In this document: positions 16,904-25,841 of the stretch, in pieces
Layout of the letters: the number at the start of each line of letters is the position of its first letter
How positions within the stretch are numbered: position 1 is the stretch's first letter
Made by a program: the position numbers and the translations under genes
DNA from: Endozoicomonas elysicola
Lineage (GTDB): Bacteria; Pseudomonadota; Gammaproteobacteria; Pseudomonadales; Endozoicomonadaceae
Reading direction: 5' to 3'
DNA: 64,000 nt
NCBI RefSeq assembly: GCF_000710775.1
Contig: NZ_JOJP01000001.1
Location: 773,400 to 837,399 of the forward strand
The notes under the pieces: model-generated
Databases searched by the model: none
Told to the model about the DNA's origin: nothing
The model's input: only the letters and a program-made list of their open reading frames with translations

Positions 16904-17929
16904 TTAAATCTTCTCCAGAGAATTCAGAATATTCTGATAGCTGTTCATTCTTTCCTGAAGAATGTCGCCATTGAGCAAGGCTTTGCGAATTGCACAGCCG
17001 GGCTCCTGCTCATGACTGCAGTCCCGAAATTTGCAATAGCCAATGAATGGGCGGAATTCTTTGAAACCGTGTAATACATCCTCTGGATCCATATGCCAGA
17101 GCCCGAACTCCCTGATGCCAGGAGAGTCAATCAGCATGCCGCCTGCCGGGAAATGAAACAGTTTTGCCGCAGTGGTGGTATGGGTGCCTTTACCGGTGCT
17201 TTCTGACAGGGGGCCTACCTTGGTATCAACACCCGGTAATAGTGTATTGACCAGTGAAGACTTACCCACGCCGCTTTGACCAACGAAAACACTGGTGTGC
17301 TCATTCAAAAGACTCTTGAGTTCATGGAGTCCATCTTCAGTGCGTGTTGATGCTTTAAGCACTCGATAACCAATGTGTTCATAGCTAATCAGCATATCGT
17401 CAAGAACCTGACGATCCGCTTCATTTTCCAGCAAATCTGTTTTATTTAGCAGAATTACTGGCTCAATACCTACGGTTTCTGCAGCGACCAGATAGCGATC
17501 GATCAGATTGGAGTGGGGGACAGGAACCGGAGCTATGACCAGAACAATATAATCAATATTGGCCGCTACCGGCTTTAACTGACCTCTCATATCCGGTCTG
17601 GATAACAGGCTCTCTCGATCTTCAAGGGCAACAACAACCCCCATATCGCCTTTATTAGAGGCCCGCCAGATAATCCGGTCACCGGTTACCAGCGGCGGCA
17701 GGTTAGCACGAAGATGGCAACGGTAGGTCTCTCCGGGCTTGCTAATGGGTTCGATATCAAGCTGGGCGCCATAGTGGGCAATAATCAGCCCCTGCTGCTC
17801 TGGTCCCAGTGATTCATCCTGAAGATCCTCTGTGATCTTCAGCTCACGCTTTTGGGCACGAGCTTTACGTTCATCCTGAATTTTCTGTATGCGCCAGCTT
17901 TGTCTGCGCGTTAGTTTGCGCTTACTCAT
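16904..17929 (-). CDS. rsgA: Ribosome small subunit-dependent GTPase A
   Basis: 341 residues. A circularly permuted GTPase that checks late 30S assembly. An N-terminal basic stretch (KRKLTRRQSWRIQKIQDERKARAQKRE) and OB domain come first, then NKTDLL (G4) before FVGQSGVGKSSLVN (G1) and DSPGIREFGL (G3). A C-terminal zinc finger (YCKFRDCSHEQEPGC) follows. It diverges from orn across about 240 nt, as in Pseudomonas and E. coli. Confidence 0.97.
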   Translation of the reverse strand: MSKRKLTRRQSWRIQKIQDERKARAQKRELKITEDLQDESLGPEQQGLIIAHYGAQLDIEPISKPGETYRCHLRANLPPLVTGDRIIWRASNKGDMGVVVALEDRESLLSRPDMRGQLKPVAANIDYIVLVIAPVPVPHSNLIDRYLVAAETVGIEPVILLNKTDLLENEADRQVLDDMLISYEHIGYRVLKASTRTEDGLHELKSLLNEHTSVFVGQSGVGKSSLVNTLLPGVDTKVGPLSESTGKGTHTTTAAKLFHFPAGGMLIDSPGIREFGLWHMDPEDVLHGFKEFRPFIGYCKFRDCSHEQEPGCAIRKALLNGDILQERMNSYQNILNSLEKI

Positions 17930-18189
17930 GGTGCTTTGTATATAAAATTTGAAGTATCATAAATTTGTATTGAGCTGATTTCGCTGCAATTATGAATGAA
18001 GTAGACTTATTATGTCAGCTCATTCGTTATCTGCTCTTAAATTGATTTAGCTTTTGTCAAAAAAAGGCTCATAAAAAGGTCAGGTAAATGCAGATGTCTA
18101 TAATATATTGAATAAGCTGGTATTTTGCCTAACTGGCTGATAATTAAAGAACAGTCCATATTTTCTAAACAGTGACTACTGGGTGTTGG

Positions 18190-18729
18190 ATGGCTAAATC
18201 GGATAATCTCATATGGATCGACTTGGAAATGACGGGTCTGGATCCAGTAAATGACCGGATTCTTGAGATCGCGACAATTGTTACCGATAGCCAGTTAAAC
18301 ATTCTGGAGGAAGGACCGGTTATAGCTGTTCATCAGGGCGATGAAGTTCTGGATGCCATGAATGAGTGGTGTGTAAATACTCATGGTGCCACAGGTCTGA
18401 CTGATCGGGTACGAGCCAGCACCATCAGTGAACGGCAGGCTGAACAGATCACCCTGGATTTTCTCCGCAAACACGTTGACCAGGGTATTTCCCCAATGTG
18501 TGGTAATTCCATTGGTCAGGATCGCCGTTTCCTCTGGCGTTATATGTCAGAACTGAACGATTACTTTCACTATCGGAACATTGATGTTAGTACTCTGAAG
18601 GAACTGGCACGTCGCTGGAAACCGGAATTACTGACCCAGTTTTCCAAAAAAGGTACTCACCTTGCGCTTGAAGATATCCGTGAGTCTATTGATGAGCTTC
18701 GGTTTTATCGTCAGCACTTTATAAAATAA
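18190..18729 (+). CDS. orn: Oligoribonuclease
   Basis: 179 residues from the ATG at 18190; a GTG 18 nt upstream (18172) is possible but makes the protein longer than usual. A DEDDh 3'-5' exonuclease that degrades di- and oligoribonucleotides, including pGpG from c-di-GMP turnover. Motifs: [11 protein letters not shown] (Exo I Asp-Glu), [12 protein letters not shown] (Exo II Asp) and [18 protein letters not shown] (Exo III His and Asp). It diverges from rsgA; the shared AT-rich 17930-18171 region should hold both promoters. Confidence 0.97.
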   Translation: MAKSDNLIWIDLEMTGLDPVNDRILEIATIVTDSQLNILEEGPVIAVHQGDEVLDAMNEWCVNTHGATGLTDRVRASTISERQAEQITLDFLRKHVDQGISPMCGNSIGQDRRFLWRYMSELNDYFHYRNIDVSTLKELARRWKPELLTQFSKKGTHLALEDIRESIDELRFYRQHFIK

Positions 18730-18958
18730 ATTCTTTAGTTGGTCCCCTTGATGACTATATCTTCTTGGGGACAGTCTGCTGCGAACTATTCATAGAAAAC
18801 GGAATTGAGACCAGCTAGCCTGACTTATTATTTTAGGTAATGCCATTTTCCTTATCCACCAGCATTAAACTGTGTCTATGACCGTTTTTATACCTAAAAA
18901 GATAAACTAATCAAATTTGTATAAGTTTTTACAACGGCCTTGATGTTTGGCTGCTTGT

Positions 18959-19480
18959 TTAGTTTTGCGCGCCCAGTGGTCTGTGGGTATAAAGTTGGTC
19001 TAGGTTGTATGGTGTTACAGACCAAGGTTTCATTTGGCTAATAGAGTTACTTGCAACCATTTTGCGTGTACAGTGAGGGTTCTGTTGATCATGAGTCTTT
19101 GTAATTTCTGATACAGTTCCAACTTTGCCTCTGTACATAATCACAAACCTGCCACCACAGCCGCCAACACATTTCACCGCTGCTTTATCATTATTGTCAG
19201 AATATAATCCTGCTGCAGCAAAAGATCTGGCCTCTTCCAGGCCACTTACATGGGCTGGGCTGGGTTTGGCATTCGATGTAACAATATATTCCGTCACAGG
19301 TTTGTTATCTTTGCCGTCTTCTAAAATACATCCTGAAAGGTACTTTCCAGCGATCACTGTCACCACGTCTTTATCATTAAAAAAAGATCCCACCCTCATG
19401 TTTACATCAGGCATTGTTTTGGGAATTTCACTGTGATAATGAACGGCTGTTCGAAGGTACATGTATGAGGCTGCATCCAT
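18959..19480 (-). CDS. Hypothetical protein, unknown family
   Basis: 173 residues from the ATG at 19480, chosen because AAGGAAG lies 8 nt upstream; a GTG at 19513 would place that ribosome site inside the gene. I do not recognise the family. It has no signal peptide or membrane helix. A Cys-Gly cluster (CVGGCGG) and NPHCTRKM could bind metal, but this is not shown. It is AT-rich compared with its neighbours and sits alone between orn and the purine locus, like an accessory gene. The 229-nt gap after orn has no recognisable feature. Confidence 0.65.
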   Translation of the reverse strand: MDAASYMYLRTAVHYHSEIPKTMPDVNMRVGSFFNDKDVVTVIAGKYLSGCILEDGKDNKPVTEYIVTSNAKPSPAHVSGLEEARSFAAAGLYSDNNDKAAVKCVGGCGGRFVIMYRGKVGTVSEITKTHDQQNPHCTRKMVASNSISQMKPWSVTPYNLDQLYTHRPLGAQN

Positions 19481-19597
19481 AGGTTTACTTCCTTTAAGTA
19501 CTAAAACACACAAAAAACGGAACTGTACGGTTTGAGTGCAAAGTAGTGGTGAAGTTCAAATCGATTATATTTACGTAACTTTGCTGAATTACCAAAA

Positions 19598-19625
19598 TTA
19601 AAAAAGCCTCTCAAAGAGAGGCTTC
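19598..19625 (-). terminator. Intrinsic terminator of the purine catabolism operon
   Basis: On the minus strand a GCCTCTC/GAGAGGC stem (19606-19612 with 19616-19622) and a 3-nt loop are followed by TTTTTTAATTTT, 8 nt after the puuD stop. This is a textbook rho-independent terminator closing the operon. Confidence 0.9.
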
Positions 19626-19629
19626 TAAA

Positions 19630-20844
19630 TCATGAACCATTCGATCCATTCGCTTTTATTTGTTGATACCACTGCCCAAGCAAACTGCGTTCTTCGTCGG
19701 TCATCCCCGTGCGATTTGCCAATGGCATAATCTGTGTCTGTACTGTCTGGCTATAAATCTTATCGGCCTTGTTGGCGATGGAGTCATAGTCGTGGAAAAC
19801 CAGACCGCCAGGAGGTGACTGAAAGAGAGGGTCCGTTGGTGTTGCTGAATGACAGGTGCTGCAGCGGGCAGTAACAATCTCAACAATTTCACTCTGCTCA
19901 AAAGCGGGCTGTTCGGCCACAGGTGTCTGTTGAACCGCCATTTGTGGCCGGATAATAAAGGCCAGAGTCAGCATTAATACAGCAGCAGCAGGCCATAGCC
20001 AGGTTAATATGGCTCCTTGATTTCGTCGGTTAAAGAAATGACGAACCAGAACTGACGCTGCAGCCAGAACAGCAAGAATGGCCCAGTTCCACTCACTGCC
20101 AAACGTCATGGCGTAGTGGCCACTGATCATGATAAACAACAATGGCAGTGTTAAGTAATTATTATGACGTGATCTCAACAGTGCATGCTGTGCAATGTTT
20201 GGATCAAAGCTTTTGTCCCCGTTTTCCGCTGCTGCCACCAGTTTTCTCTGGGAAGGGATAATGACCCGGAAGACATTACCTACCATCATGGTGCCAATCA
20301 GGGCACCCACATGAATATAAGCTGCCCGACCACTGAACAGTTGTGCATAGCCCCAGGCGGCAAACACAATCAATGAAAACAGAACCAGGCTGAACAGCGT
20401 TTCCTGCTTGAAAAGCGGTGATTTACATAAGCCGTCATAAATCAGCCAGCCGGCTAACAGGCTGAAAATACTGATAGTGATTGCCTGTATCGGAGTCAGG
20501 GAAGATTGTGCAGCCAGCAAATAACTTTCTGCCCCCCAGTAGTAAATGATGGCCAGTAGTCCCATGCCGCTGAGCCAGGTGACATAAGCTTCCCACTTAA
20601 ACCAGTGCAGCGTTGTTGGCAGCTTTTCAGGGGCGAGATGATATTTGTTAACCTCATAAATACCGCCACCATGAAGTGCCCAAAGTTCACCCTTGATGCC
20701 CTTTTTCTGTTTGTCCGCTGGTGCCGCTTCGAGTCGGCCTTCCAGCCAGTTGAAGTAAAAGGATGCGCCAATCCAGGCAACACCGGCAGTGACATGCAGC
20801 CAGCGAAATAGCAGGTTTAGCCACTCTTGTAGATAGGATTCCAT
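19630..20844 (-). CDS. puuD: Membrane-bound urate hydroxylase PuuD with C-terminal cytochrome c domain
   Basis: 404 residues. PuuD oxidises urate to 5-hydroxyisourate and passes electrons to its own haem domain instead of making hydrogen peroxide. About eight membrane helices carry the DUF989 core (LFRWLHVTAGVAWIGASFYFNWLE, HLAPEKLPTTLHWFKWEAY, ALIGTMMVGNVFRVIIPSQRK). The C-terminus has a c-type haem site, CSTCH (328-332), with a possible axial Met in IMPLAN (Met373). It is the last gene of the minus-strand purine operon, 89 nt after guaD and followed by a strong terminator. Confidence 0.94.
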   Translation of the reverse strand: MESYLQEWLNLLFRWLHVTAGVAWIGASFYFNWLEGRLEAAPADKQKKGIKGELWALHGGGIYEVNKYHLAPEKLPTTLHWFKWEAYVTWLSGMGLLAIIYYWGAESYLLAAQSSLTPIQAITISIFSLLAGWLIYDGLCKSPLFKQETLFSLVLFSLIVFAAWGYAQLFSGRAAYIHVGALIGTMMVGNVFRVIIPSQRKLVAAAENGDKSFDPNIAQHALLRSRHNNYLTLPLLFIMISGHYAMTFGSEWNWAILAVLAAASVLVRHFFNRRNQGAILTWLWPAAAVLMLTLAFIIRPQMAVQQTPVAEQPAFEQSEIVEIVTARCSTCHSATPTDPLFQSPPGGLVFHDYDSIANKADKIYSQTVQTQIMPLANRTGMTDEERSLLGQWYQQIKANGSNGS

Positions 20845-20933
20845 GGTCAGATACTCTTTTATTAATGAAAATGCTGATTTAAGCCTCCTGCCTTCACTGT
20901 GGAGGCAGGCAGCATTTTCTGCTTAAGGCTGTT

Positions 20934-22229
20934 TCAGGCTTCCTGGCCCATGATGATGGTTTTTTCAATGACTCGATCGTCACCCATAACCATCAGCACG
21001 CCCAGCAATTCTTCCAATGTTTTTGTTGTTTTAGTTCTAAACTCAAGCATCGGGGTGGCAGCAGGATTTAACACCAGAAAATCTGCTTCATTACCTTTAC
21101 GGAAGCTACCAATCTTGTCTTCAAGATGGAGTGCTCTCGCACCTCCCAATGTGGCCAGGTAAAAAGCTTGAAGCGGCGAGATGGTTTCCTCCCGCAACTG
21201 AGATACCTGGTAAGCGTCTTTCATTGTATTTAACAGACAGAGACTGGTTCCTCCGCCTACATCGGTACCAAGACCCGTTGGAATACCATGAGCCTTTGCC
21301 TTGTTCAGGTTGAACAGGCCGCTACCGAGAAACAGGTTGGAGCCAGGACAATAAGCAATGGATGATCCTGAGCTGCCCATACGCTGCCAACTGTGATCAC
21401 ACAAATGAACTGAATGGGCAAATACCGACCGTGGACCCAGCAGGCCATGTTGATCGTAAACATCGACATAGTGTTTACTGTCTGGAAAAAGCTCCTGTAC
21501 CCAGTCAATCTCTTTTGGATTTTCCGAGAGATGGGTGTGCAGATAGAGTCCGTCATGCTCCCGCAATAGCTGGCCAGCCAGCTTCAATTGCTCTGAAGAA
21601 GAAGTAGGAGCAAAGCGTGGTGTCACTGCATAAGACAGCCGACCTTTATCATGCCAGCGGTTGATGAGTGCCTTGCTGTCTTTATAGCTGTTCTCAGGGG
21701 TATCCAGTAGATAATCCGGAGCGTTTCGATCCATCATCACCTTGCCGGCGATCATGCGCAGATTTCTCTGATGCGCTTCCGAAAAGAAGGCATCCACCGA
21801 CTGGGGAGCAACGGTTCCGAAAACCAGTGCTGTAGTGGTTCCATGACTGATGCATTGGTCGAGAAAGAAGCGCGCAACCTCACTGGCGTATTCAGGGTCT
21901 GAAAACTTCTTCTCTGCCGGGAATGTGTATTGATTCAGCCAATCCAGCAATTGAACACCACAACCTGCCAGTACCTCCAGTTGAGGGTAATGCACGTGGG
22001 TGTCGATGAAGCCAGGTACCAGAAGTTTTCCGGGAAGGTTTTTTATTTCAGTTCCAGAGGGCAGGTTGTTCATAACCTGGTCTGATGGGCCACAGTTTTT
22101 AATGTGACCATCTTCTATCAGGAGTGCACCATCCTCAAAAAACTCCCATGCTTCCCCGTAACTGGATTGCTGAGAAGGGTCTGCAAGAAAGTGGAGAACT
22201 GAAGCACGCCAAACTACCGATTTACTCAT
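20934..22229 (-). CDS. guaD: Guanine deaminase
   Basis: 431 residues. A zinc amidohydrolase converting guanine to xanthine. Metal and active-site blocks: PGFIDTHVHYPQ (two His), HGTTTALVFGTV, LHTHLSENPKEIDWV, VFAHSVHL and PTGLGTDVGGGTSLCLLNTM (catalytic Asp). Its start codon overlaps the allA stop by ATGA, so translation is probably coupled. This feeds guanine into the urate pathway encoded around it. Confidence 0.96.
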   Translation of the reverse strand: MSKSVVWRASVLHFLADPSQQSSYGEAWEFFEDGALLIEDGHIKNCGPSDQVMNNLPSGTEIKNLPGKLLVPGFIDTHVHYPQLEVLAGCGVQLLDWLNQYTFPAEKKFSDPEYASEVARFFLDQCISHGTTTALVFGTVAPQSVDAFFSEAHQRNLRMIAGKVMMDRNAPDYLLDTPENSYKDSKALINRWHDKGRLSYAVTPRFAPTSSSEQLKLAGQLLREHDGLYLHTHLSENPKEIDWVQELFPDSKHYVDVYDQHGLLGPRSVFAHSVHLCDHSWQRMGSSGSSIAYCPGSNLFLGSGLFNLNKAKAHGIPTGLGTDVGGGTSLCLLNTMKDAYQVSQLREETISPLQAFYLATLGGARALHLEDKIGSFRKGNEADFLVLNPAATPMLEFRTKTTKTLEELLGVLMVMGDDRVIEKTIIMGQEA

Positions 22230-22750
22230 TTTGGCACCTCCACAATGAGGTGCTGTTCTAAAGGTATTAAGACTTCATCGCAGTTATCACCAGGCCCTTT
22301 GCGGTCAACCACCAGATACTCTTCGCCTGAATCAATGGAGAGCAGAGGGTGATGCCAGACCCCGGGATGATAGGTAATGCCCTGCTTTCCATTAGTCAGA
22401 AAGCAGCGGATAGACGATAAATCCGGTTTTTCTGCGTCGCTAGAGCCTGATGCAACCACTACCAGAAAACGTTGCTCTGCCAGAGGCATAAATGTCTGGC
22501 TTCCCAGAGGATGCCGCTCAAGAAGATCTAATTGATAGGCCTGGCGAATCCGGGCTGTTTTATAGATATGCATTGTCGCATACCCTTGGTCATCTGTTGT
22601 GACAGACGTCAGGTCACTGTATTTCTGACAGCGCCCCTGATTGATTACCAGAGGGTTATCCCGAATTTCGAGTACATCTCCAAAAGGTTCAAAGGCTTCA
22701 CGGGTCAGTACTTCCACCTTTAGTGTTTGGGCTGGTATTTCTTTATCCAT
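22226..22750 (-). CDS. allA: Ureidoglycolate lyase
   Basis: 174 residues. A cupin-fold enzyme that splits (S)-ureidoglycolate into glyoxylate and urea, the last step of the pathway. Family blocks are LTREAFEPFGDVLE, NQGRCQKYSDL, MHIYKTARIRQ, LERHPLGSQTFMPL, FLVVVA and ITYHPGVWHHPLL. It follows uraH by 68 nt and overlaps guaD by 4 nt. Its presence means allantoate is converted through ureidoglycolate, in line with allantoicase in the same operon. Confidence 0.95.
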   Translation of the reverse strand: MDKEIPAQTLKVEVLTREAFEPFGDVLEIRDNPLVINQGRCQKYSDLTSVTTDDQGYATMHIYKTARIRQAYQLDLLERHPLGSQTFMPLAEQRFLVVVASGSSDAEKPDLSSIRCFLTNGKQGITYHPGVWHHPLLSIDSGEEYLVVDRKGPGDNCDEVLIPLEQHLIVEVPK

Positions 22751-22818
22751 GTGCCTTCTTCTCTTTTTTATTACATGGCAGCCAGTAGCTGCTCACTATG
22801 GCTTAACAACGGCCTTGG

Positions 22819-23157
22819 TTAACTCCCTCGGTAAGTGGAGTAACCATAAGGTGATAGTAGCAGTGGAACGTGATGATGCCGGTCATCACTGACTTCAAAG
22901 GTCACGATGACTTCCGGATAAAAGCACTGGATCTGGCTCTTTTGAAAATAATCTTTAACTAAAAAATGTAGTTGGTAGATTCCTTTGGGAAGGTTGAGTG
23001 TATCGTCAGCCAGATTTTGTATACGCCCGTCATCGTTAGTGATGCCGCTGCCAACAGGCATCCAGTTTTCACCTTCCTGCTTTGCTAATGAAACTGGCAC
23101 TCCAGTTGCTGGCAGGCCGCTGCCGGTATCAAGAATATGGGTGCTGATGCCGGTCAT
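22819..23157 (-). CDS. uraH: 5-Hydroxyisourate hydrolase
   Basis: 112 residues. A transthyretin-like enzyme that opens the ring of 5-hydroxyisourate. It begins ISTHILDTGSGLPATGVPV (His of the active site) and ends with the diagnostic YRGS after LLLSPYGYST. The start at 23157 is chosen because it has GGAGG 8 nt upstream and forms an ATGA overlap with the uraD stop; a start at 23172 would hide that ribosome site. Confidence 0.96.
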   Translation of the reverse strand: MTGISTHILDTGSGLPATGVPVSLAKQEGENWMPVGSGITNDDGRIQNLADDTLNLPKGIYQLHFLVKDYFQKSQIQCFYPEVIVTFEVSDDRHHHVPLLLSPYGYSTYRGS

Positions 23158-23672
23158 GATGCCTGCCTCCATTCAATCATCTTATTGAGACGAATCCGGG
23201 TTATTTTGTGCTGCTCTGCTGCAGCTATTTTAAGCTCTTCTGCTGGTTCATTATCGAGCCGGTGCTGTAGCAGAGTCAGCATTTCATTGGCGGACTTACC
23301 GGTTGCACAGACAATAAATATATAACCAAAACGCGCTTCGTAAGCTTGATTGCCTTGTGCCAATGCATTGAGTGTTTCTTCACTGGCAACTGCCGTACCG
23401 GATTGCTCATGGCCTGCCATATCACGGGTCTTGGCATACTTTGCTTTCAGGCTATTAACATCACCAATTTTCGGGTGGCCTTCAAAAGCTTGAAGAACGT
23501 CTTTTTCCTCACAATCAGACCAACTTTTATCGGCTATGGATAAGAGTTCATCCTGATTGGAATATGGACGATTATTAACCATGGATTCAAGCCAGCGCTC
23601 GCTGGTGCAGCATTGGCGGAAAAAGTCACTGGCGCTTTGAATAGCAAGGTTGTTTAGTTCCTTAAGCGTCAT
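23154..23672 (-). CDS. uraD: OHCU decarboxylase
   Basis: 172 residues. An all-helical enzyme that decarboxylates 2-oxo-4-hydroxy-4-carboxy-5-ureidoimidazoline to S-allantoin. Key motifs: FEGHPKIGDVNSLKAKY (catalytic His), EQSGTAVASEETLNALAQGNQAYEARFGYIFIVCATGKSA, and ITRIRLNKM at the C-terminus. It overlaps alc (4 nt) and uraH (4 nt), which shows tight translational coupling. Confidence 0.96.
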   Translation of the reverse strand: MTLKELNNLAIQSASDFFRQCCTSERWLESMVNNRPYSNQDELLSIADKSWSDCEEKDVLQAFEGHPKIGDVNSLKAKYAKTRDMAGHEQSGTAVASEETLNALAQGNQAYEARFGYIFIVCATGKSANEMLTLLQHRLDNEPAEELKIAAAEQHKITRIRLNKMIEWRQAS

Positions 23673-24706
23673 GAATCACTCCCTTCAAAGCCGCTCTCAA
23701 AACCAAAGACACGAAGCCTTGATACGCCACCATCCGGGAATATGTTCAAGCGCACATGAGTGTATTGCTGTTCTGTATTCTGCAATTCATTCAGGAAAAA
23801 GTGATTGCGATGAGCATGCAGCTTTTGTTCGGGAAGAATGGTGTGCCATTGCACGGTAACGGCTGCATCTTCAGGGTTGTCACCGTTAAAGGAGCACGCT
23901 TCAAGGCTACAGCGATCAGGGTAATTGCCTTTAAAGTGTAATGTATCCACCTCTACACGATGAACGGTTCCTGGCAGAGCCAATTTGACAACCATCCAGT
24001 CATTACCACCCTGGCGTCGACGTTTTGTTTCCCAGCCATTGTGCATATCGGCACCACGTCCAGGCAAAAGCAGGTTTTGCATAGGGCTGAAAAATGAGTC
24101 ACTGCAGGCTACAGAACGTCCACCATTCATCAGTGCAGCCAGATCAAGGGGTTCGCCGGGTAAACGGTAACGCTGATCCAGATGAATTTTGCCATACACC
24201 CGTAGACGGGCAACTCCGCCATCTGGGTAGATTCTCAGGCGGATGTGGCTGGCTTTTATCGGTTGATCCAGGGTAATCAGATTTCTGAAGTCGGGCTTTA
24301 CGTCTACTCGATCCGTCAGGGGCTGCCAGTTACTTTGTTCGTTTGGGTCTGCATCATCGAGCAGGTAGTCCAGTTGCACAGCACCCGGTGCATTACCCTT
24401 GAAATGACGTGTATCAACGTCTAAGGCTTCAATTTCACCGACAGACGCCAGACGCACAGTTACCCAGTCACAGCCTTCATACCCGGGGGCATCACGACGG
24501 CGACGTGACTCCCAGCCATCCATCCATTTGCCATAGGCCGTATATTTTTCAGGAAGGAAAATGGGGTCTTCAGCTAATAGCAGGTTATCTTTTTCGGCAA
24601 AAAAATCATCACTGGAATCCAGCACGTCGCCACCTAGCGCCCGGGCCGCCAGATCAATTCTTGTTTGCTGCCATTGTGCTGCCAGATCATCAGAAGAGAC
24701 ATTCAT
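23669..24706 (-). CDS. alc: Allantoicase
   Basis: 345 residues. Hydrolyses allantoate to ureidoglycolate and urea. It has two jelly-roll repeats, each with the same blocks: [30 protein letters not shown] in the first and [32 protein letters not shown] in the second, with [17 protein letters not shown] and [17 protein letters not shown]. First gene of the minus-strand operon alc-uraD-uraH-allA-guaD-puuD and divergent from puuE. Confidence 0.97.
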   Translation of the reverse strand: [345 protein letters not shown]

Positions 24707-24872
24707 AATGTGCTTTGAACCTGCTGTTATTATTTTAACTTTATACCCAGAGCAATTACCTTTGGTAAGGTTTACTCCGGTTTATCCTGATAGAATATGT
24801 TTTATTTTTTGACTATTTGGTCAGATTTTTCAGCATTTATGCCATAGAACGCATCAGGCAGGCAATAAAAAA
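24707..24872. promoter_or_regulatory. Divergent alc/puuE promoter region with TGAC-N6-GTCA palindrome
   Basis: This 166-nt AT-rich gap separates the two arms of the purine locus and must hold both promoters. TGACTATTTGGTCA at 24810-24823 is an inverted repeat (TGAC, 6 nt, GTCA), a plausible operator for a purine-responsive regulator. No regulator gene lies beside it. The binding role is inference. Confidence 0.45.
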
Positions 24873-25817
24873 ATGGAGAGCCCAATGAAGTTCGACCCTC
24901 TTAATAACAAGGATGACTATCCAAGAGATCTGGTTGGTTATGGCGAAACTCCCCCCGACCCTAAATGGCCTGGTGATAGCAGAATTGCAGTCCAGTTTGT
25001 CATTAACTATGAGGAAGGAGGCGAAAACTGCATCCTTCATGGTGATGAAGCCTCTGAGGCATTTCTCTCGGAAATCATTGGCGCCCCAGCTCATAAAGGT
25101 GAGCGTCACATCAGCATGGAGTCAATTTATGAATATGGCTCAAGAGTCGGGTTCTGGCGACTGCATCGACTTTTTACCCAGCGGAAGATTCCGGTCACCG
25201 TCTATGGTGTAGCAATGGCGATGGCGCGCAACCCTGATGCCGTAAAAGCCATGCAGGACGCCAGTTGGGAAATTGCCAGTCATGGCTATCGCTGGATTGA
25301 TTACCAGTTTATGGACGTAGACGAAGAGCGTCGCCATATGCAGGAAGCGATTCGAATTCACACTGAAGTCACAGGCAAGCGCCCTACCGGTTGGTATACC
25401 GGGCGCTGCAGTCCAAATACGGAACAGCTTGTGGTGGAAGAGGGCGGTTTTTTATATCACGCTGACAGTTATGCTGATGAGCTCCCCTACTGGGATACCC
25501 GGTTTGGGAAACCTCAGCTAGTGGTTCCCTACACTTTAGACTGCAATGATATGCGTTTTGCTACCGCCCAGGGGTTTAACAGTGGTGATCAGTTTTTCAA
25601 TTATCTGAAAGATGCTTTTGATGTGCTTTATGAAGAGGGTGAAGCATCTCCAAAAATGATGTCTATAGGTCTTCATTGTCGTTTGGTTGGAAGACCAGGG
25701 AGAGCAGCGGCTCTGGCTCGTTTTCTGGATTATGTGCAATCAAAAGACCAAGTCTGGCTCTGTACGCGGGAACAGATTGCACAGCATTGGCATACTAACC
25801 ATCCTTATGCTGGTTGA
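24873..25817 (+). CDS. puuE: Allantoinase PuuE (polysaccharide deacetylase-like)
   Basis: 314 residues. The metal-independent, NodB-fold type of allantoinase that opens S-allantoin to allantoate; unrelated to AllB. Family blocks: DYPRDLVGYGETPPDPKWP, VQFVINYEEGGENCILHGD, EYGSRVGFWRLHRLF, ASHGYRWIDYQFM, GWYTGRCSPNTEQLV, SYADELPYW and IGLHCRLVGRPGRAAAL. It runs divergently from alc; its ORF begins ATGGAGAGCCCAATG, so the second Met (codon 5) is another possible start. Confidence 0.96.
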   Translation: MESPMKFDPLNNKDDYPRDLVGYGETPPDPKWPGDSRIAVQFVINYEEGGENCILHGDEASEAFLSEIIGAPAHKGERHISMESIYEYGSRVGFWRLHRLFTQRKIPVTVYGVAMAMARNPDAVKAMQDASWEIASHGYRWIDYQFMDVDEERRHMQEAIRIHTEVTGKRPTGWYTGRCSPNTEQLVVEEGGFLYHADSYADELPYWDTRFGKPQLVVPYTLDCNDMRFATAQGFNSGDQFFNYLKDAFDVLYEEGEASPKMMSIGLHCRLVGRPGRAAALARFLDYVQSKDQVWLCTREQIAQHWHTNHPYAG

Positions 25818-25841
25818 TATATAAAATTGTGAGAGTTGCCC

